Assembly: GCF_001642835.1 (NCBI RefSeq)
Contig: NZ_LXEI01000002.1
Span: 186,001 to 250,000 of the forward strand
Reading direction: 5' to 3'
DNA: 64,000 nt
Source: Pseudotamlana agarivorans
GTDB lineage: Bacteria; Bacteroidota; Bacteroidia; Flavobacteriales; Flavobacteriaceae
Shown: positions 61,396-64,000 of the stretch, in pieces
Numbering within the stretch: the stretch's first letter is position 1
How the letters are laid out: every line of letters begins with the position of its first letter
Translations under genes and position numbers: made by a program
The notes under the pieces: generated by a model
Told to the model about the DNA's origin: nothing
Database searches by the model: none
Seen by the model: only the letters and a program-made list of their open reading frames with translations

Positions 61396-61809
61396 ATGAT
61401 TAATAAGCTCGAGAAATTAAGTCTATTGTCTGAAATGATTGCTTTTGCAAAATATGATAATGACATTAACCGTATAGAATACAATTTTTTATTAGGTGTT
61501 GCTAAACAGTTGGAAATATCTAGACATGATTTTGATTATTTACTAGATAACCCCATTGACTATACGCATTTAAAATCGCATAGCGAACGCATTGTTCAGT
61601 TTCATAGATTAGTATTGTTATTAAATATTGAACAGAAGTTTGGTGATAACAATAATTCTAAAGGCGCTATAAAGCTATATAATTTCGGATTGCGTATGGG
61701 GTTAAGTCACGAATCTATTACGAAAGTACTCTATCTCATGGAGAGCTTTCCGAATAAAATTGTACCGCCCGATGTATTAATCGATATTTTTAAAACACAA
61801 TACAATTAA
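61396..61809 (+). CDS. TerB-like domain protein
   Basis: A 137-residue all-helical protein. The segment LSLLSEMIAFAKYDNDINRIEYNFL resembles the N-terminal helix pair of the TerB/DjlA family (with acidic metal-binding residues in D-x-D-x-x-x-x-x-E), followed by VAKQLEISRHDFDYLL. It is probably cytoplasmic. TerB proteins occur in tellurite resistance and stress systems, but this is a stand-alone copy and no further ter genes are near. Function open. Confidence 0.65.
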   Translation: MINKLEKLSLLSEMIAFAKYDNDINRIEYNFLLGVAKQLEISRHDFDYLLDNPIDYTHLKSHSERIVQFHRLVLLLNIEQKFGDNNNSKGAIKLYNFGLRMGLSHESITKVLYLMESFPNKIVPPDVLIDIFKTQYN

Positions 61810-61851
61810 ACCGTTCTCTCTTTTCATTTTATAGGCCATTGATAGCCCATT

Positions 61852-61885
61852 AAAAGCTAAAAGTTTACACTTTTAGCTTTTCTAG
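61852..61885. terminator. Terminator-like hairpin overlapping the uvrB stop codon
   Basis: Perfect 12-bp stem AAAAGCTAAAAG / CTTTTAGCTTTT with a six-base loop. The uvrB stop (61865-61867) lies in the loop. It can serve the TerB-like gene and uvrB, which are convergent. Confidence 0.7.
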
Positions 61886-63868
61886 TTTATCTTGGTAGCT
61901 TTTTATTTCATCACGTAATTTTGCTGCTACTAGAAAATCTAATGCTTTAGCAGCCTCTTCCATAAGCTTTCGCTTTTCACGTATTTTCTTTTCAAGTTCT
62001 GGTTTGCTAAGGTATGCGCTTTCTGGCTCTGCAGCTCTGGCAGCTTCCAATTCGTAGCTATAAGTGCTTACCGAGTTTTTCGATAGCACATTATCTAAAC
62101 TTTTATTTAGCGCTTTTGGTTTTAAATGATGCTTAGTGTTGTATGCTATTTGTTTTTCTCGACGGTAATTGGTTTCATCAATGGTTTTTTGCATGCTTTT
62201 TGTAATCTTATCAGCATACATAATAGCTTTTCCGTTTAAGTTTCTTGCGGCACGTCCTACCGTTTGTGTTAAAGATCTAGCCGAACGTAAAAAACCTTCT
62301 TTGTCCGCGTCTATAATTGCAACCAAAGATACTTCTGGCAAATCTAAACCTTCACGAAGTAAGTTAACACCAACTAGAACATCAAATAGGCCTTTCCGTA
62401 AATCTTGCATGATTTCAACACGTTCTAAAGTATCAACGTCACTATGGATATAACGACAACGAATTTGAATACGATCTAAATATTTGGTGAGTTCTTCCGC
62501 CATACGTTTGGTTAAAGTCGTTACAAGAGTACGTTCATCTTTTTCAACCCGTTGCTGAATTTCTTCAATTAAATCATCTATTTGATTCAAACTAGGGCGT
62601 ACTTCAATGATAGGGTCCAGTAAACCTGTAGGGCGAATGACTTGTTCGACATAAATACCATCGGTTTTTTCCAATTCATAATCGGCGGGCGTCGCGCTTA
62701 CATAAATCACTTGGTTTTGTAAAGACTCGAATTCTTCAAATTTTAAAGGACGGTTGTCCATGGCAGCAGGCAATCTGAAACCATATTCCACCAAGTTTTC
62801 TTTTCGGCTTTTATCACCACCGTACATGGCGTGAACTTGCGAAACGGTAACATGACTTTCATCGATAACCATCAGGTAATCATCAGGAAAATAATCCAGT
62901 AAACAGAAAGGTCTTGTGCCTGGTAATCGTCCGTCCAAATAACGCGAATAGTTTTCAATCCCAGAACAATAGCCTAATTCTCGAATCATTTCAAGATCAA
63001 ATTCGGTTCGTTCTTTAAGGCGTTTGGCTTCTAAATGTTTGCCTATTTCTTTGAAATAATCATGTTGAATTACTAAATCATCCTGAATACTTTTTATGGC
63101 ACCTTGCAAAACATCTTGTGATGTCACAAACATGTTGGCAGGATAAATGGTTAGGCGCTCGTATTTTTCAACAACTTGGTTGGTTTGAATGTCGAAAGAT
63201 TCGATCTCTTCAATTTCATCACCAAAAAAGTGTATTCTGAAGGCATCATCGGCATAGCTCGGAAAAATATCTACAGTATCGCCTTTAATTCTGAAGTTAC
63301 CATGTTTAAAATCGGCTTCTGTTCGGGAATACAAACTTTGCACAAGTTGATGCAAAAGCTGGGTTCTAGAAATGACCTGGTCACACTCTAAAGTAATCAC
63401 GTTTTTTTGAAACTCTACCGGATTCCCGATACCATATAAACACGACACCGAAGCGACAACTAATACATCACGTCTTCCAGAAAGGAGTGACGAGGTCGTG
63501 CTTAATCGCATTTTTTCTATTTCTTCATTAATAGAGAGGTCTTTTTCTATATAAACACCTGAAACGGGAATGTAAGCTTCGGGCTGGTAATAGTCGTAAT
63601 AGGACACAAAATACTCTACCGCATTGTTTGGGAAAAATTGTTTAAACTCCGAGTACAACTGTGCTGCTAAAGTTTTATTATGTGCTAAAACTAGGGTAGG
63701 GCGTTGTACCTCTTGTATAACATTAGCGACGGTGAAGGTTTTTCCCGAGCCGGTAACACCAAGTAGGGTTTGATATTTTTCGTTTTCATTGATACCATCC
63801 ACAAGCTGCTTTATGGCTTGAGGCTGATCTCCAGTGGGACTAAACTCTGATTCGACTTTAAACTGCAT
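61865..63868 (-). CDS. uvrB: Excinuclease ABC subunit B
   Basis: A 667-residue DNA-repair helicase-like protein. With UvrA and UvrC it verifies and incises damaged DNA. Walker A GVTGSGKTFTVANVI, the DNA-inserting beta-hairpin YYDYYQPEAYIP, DESHVTVSQ (Walker B) and the helicase motifs QTVGRAARN are present. The C-terminal UVR coiled-coil (about 630-665; KLMEEAAKALDFLVAAKLRDE) should bind UvrC. Complete, with the usual length. It lies 28 bases after the tail of a T9SS cargo gene on the same strand. Confidence 0.97.
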   Translation of the reverse strand: MQFKVESEFSPTGDQPQAIKQLVDGINENEKYQTLLGVTGSGKTFTVANVIQEVQRPTLVLAHNKTLAAQLYSEFKQFFPNNAVEYFVSYYDYYQPEAYIPVSGVYIEKDLSINEEIEKMRLSTTSSLLSGRRDVLVVASVSCLYGIGNPVEFQKNVITLECDQVISRTQLLHQLVQSLYSRTEADFKHGNFRIKGDTVDIFPSYADDAFRIHFFGDEIEEIESFDIQTNQVVEKYERLTIYPANMFVTSQDVLQGAIKSIQDDLVIQHDYFKEIGKHLEAKRLKERTEFDLEMIRELGYCSGIENYSRYLDGRLPGTRPFCLLDYFPDDYLMVIDESHVTVSQVHAMYGGDKSRKENLVEYGFRLPAAMDNRPLKFEEFESLQNQVIYVSATPADYELEKTDGIYVEQVIRPTGLLDPIIEVRPSLNQIDDLIEEIQQRVEKDERTLVTTLTKRMAEELTKYLDRIQIRCRYIHSDVDTLERVEIMQDLRKGLFDVLVGVNLLREGLDLPEVSLVAIIDADKEGFLRSARSLTQTVGRAARNLNGKAIMYADKITKSMQKTIDETNYRREKQIAYNTKHHLKPKALNKSLDNVLSKNSVSTYSYELEAARAAEPESAYLSKPELEKKIREKRKLMEEAAKALDFLVAAKLRDEIKSYQDKLEKLKV

Positions 63869-63895
63869 GTTGCAAAATTAAGCAAAATTTACAAG

Positions 63896-64000
63896 CTATC
63901 GTTTTAAAGTAAAGTGGCCTTTTATTTCCATTTCATTTCCATTTTGGATAATTTTTGCCACATACCAATAATCATCAGTAGGCATGTTTTCGCCATTAAA
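63896..64000 (-). CDS. T9SS type B sorting domain of a truncated protein (C-terminal tail)
   Basis: The last 34 residues of a gene that continues beyond the window. They begin FNGENMPTDDYWYVAKII and end in GHFTLKR, the hallmark of the type B (CHU-type) C-terminal sorting domain that directs proteins through the type IX secretion system. The full protein is probably a large gliding or adhesion-type surface protein. The assignment rests only on this tail. Confidence 0.8.
   Translation of the reverse strand, partial: FNGENMPTDDYWYVAKIIQNGNEMEIKGHFTLKR

Noticed and set aside
1-64000. rRNA, tRNA genes, insertion sequences or prophage
   Set aside because: No transposase, phage or integrase protein and no recognisable structural RNA sequence was found on either strand.

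Overview
This 64 kb window is chromosomal DNA of a member of the Bacteroidota, almost certainly family Flavobacteriaceae; the genus cannot be fixed from the sequence. It is AT-rich and start codons lack clear Shine-Dalgarno sites. Many genes are preceded by the Bacteroidota -7 element TAnnTTTG, sometimes with a TTG/TTTG -33 box. Lipoproteins and family-specific proteins are frequent (DUF3078, DUF4197, DUF1684, YpdA, the short 'SsrA-binding-like' protein), and the right edge holds the C-terminal tail of a type IX secretion (type B sorting domain) protein. The window has about 58 genes, no rRNA, tRNA or CRISPR array, and mostly looks like a stable housekeeping region with one small accessory insertion.

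Layout. 1-12.3 kb: the end of aconitase B, an alpha-2-macroglobulin lipoprotein with penicillin-binding protein 1C (pbpC) in one operon, and a second, AcnA-type aconitase. 12.4-16.3 kb: a Crp/Fnr regulator, a lipoprotein with two RskA-like repeats, mazG, a 50-residue protein and a Ca2+/Na+ antiporter. 16.3-22.1 kb: head-to-head glutamine synthetases of type II and type III, purM and a DUF3078 protein. 22.4-34 kb: a B12-flavoured stretch with class II ribonucleotide reductase, prfA, pyrF, a BtuF-like protein without signal peptide, small paralogous ORFs, DUF4197, purU and the fused isobutyryl-CoA mutase IcmF. 34-45.8 kb: Lrp regulator, VOC protein with YpdA reductase, DUF1684 lipoprotein, crcB, a SRPBCC/GyrI protein, a family M49 peptidase, ilvE, mnmD and a YceI lipoprotein. 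46-52.4 kb: grpE-dnaJ, then an operon of ABC exporter, MscS channel and an NtrC-like response regulator without DNA-binding domain. 52.5-64 kb: PPK2, a secreted DinB-like protein, a YefM-YoeB toxin-antitoxin module, lysA, sucC, a beta-helix protein, a TerB-like protein, uvrB and the T9SS cargo tail.

Most genes serve central metabolism (two aconitases, SucC, IcmF), nucleotide and nitrogen metabolism (PurM, PyrF, PurU, NrdJ, two glutamine synthetases, two MazG-fold proteins), translation and protein folding (PrfA, GrpE, DnaJ) and the cell envelope. Units are closed by clear rho-independent terminators, many shared by convergent genes.

The most unusual structure is at about 54,978-55,704. The YefM-YoeB module and a 135-nt non-coding palindromic tail are bounded by GTT on both sides, and the start of the block is complementary to the start of the tail. 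If circularised, the block would restore one continuous hairpin, the architecture of a mobile gene cassette with an attC-like site. Its regulatory region also carries two TGTAC cores exactly 12 bp apart, like the E. coli YefM-YoeB operator. Other points of interest are a candidate small RNA at 47.7-47.85 kb, a DnaJ with only half of its zinc ligands, and the GAFTSA, HTH-less sigma-54 activator.
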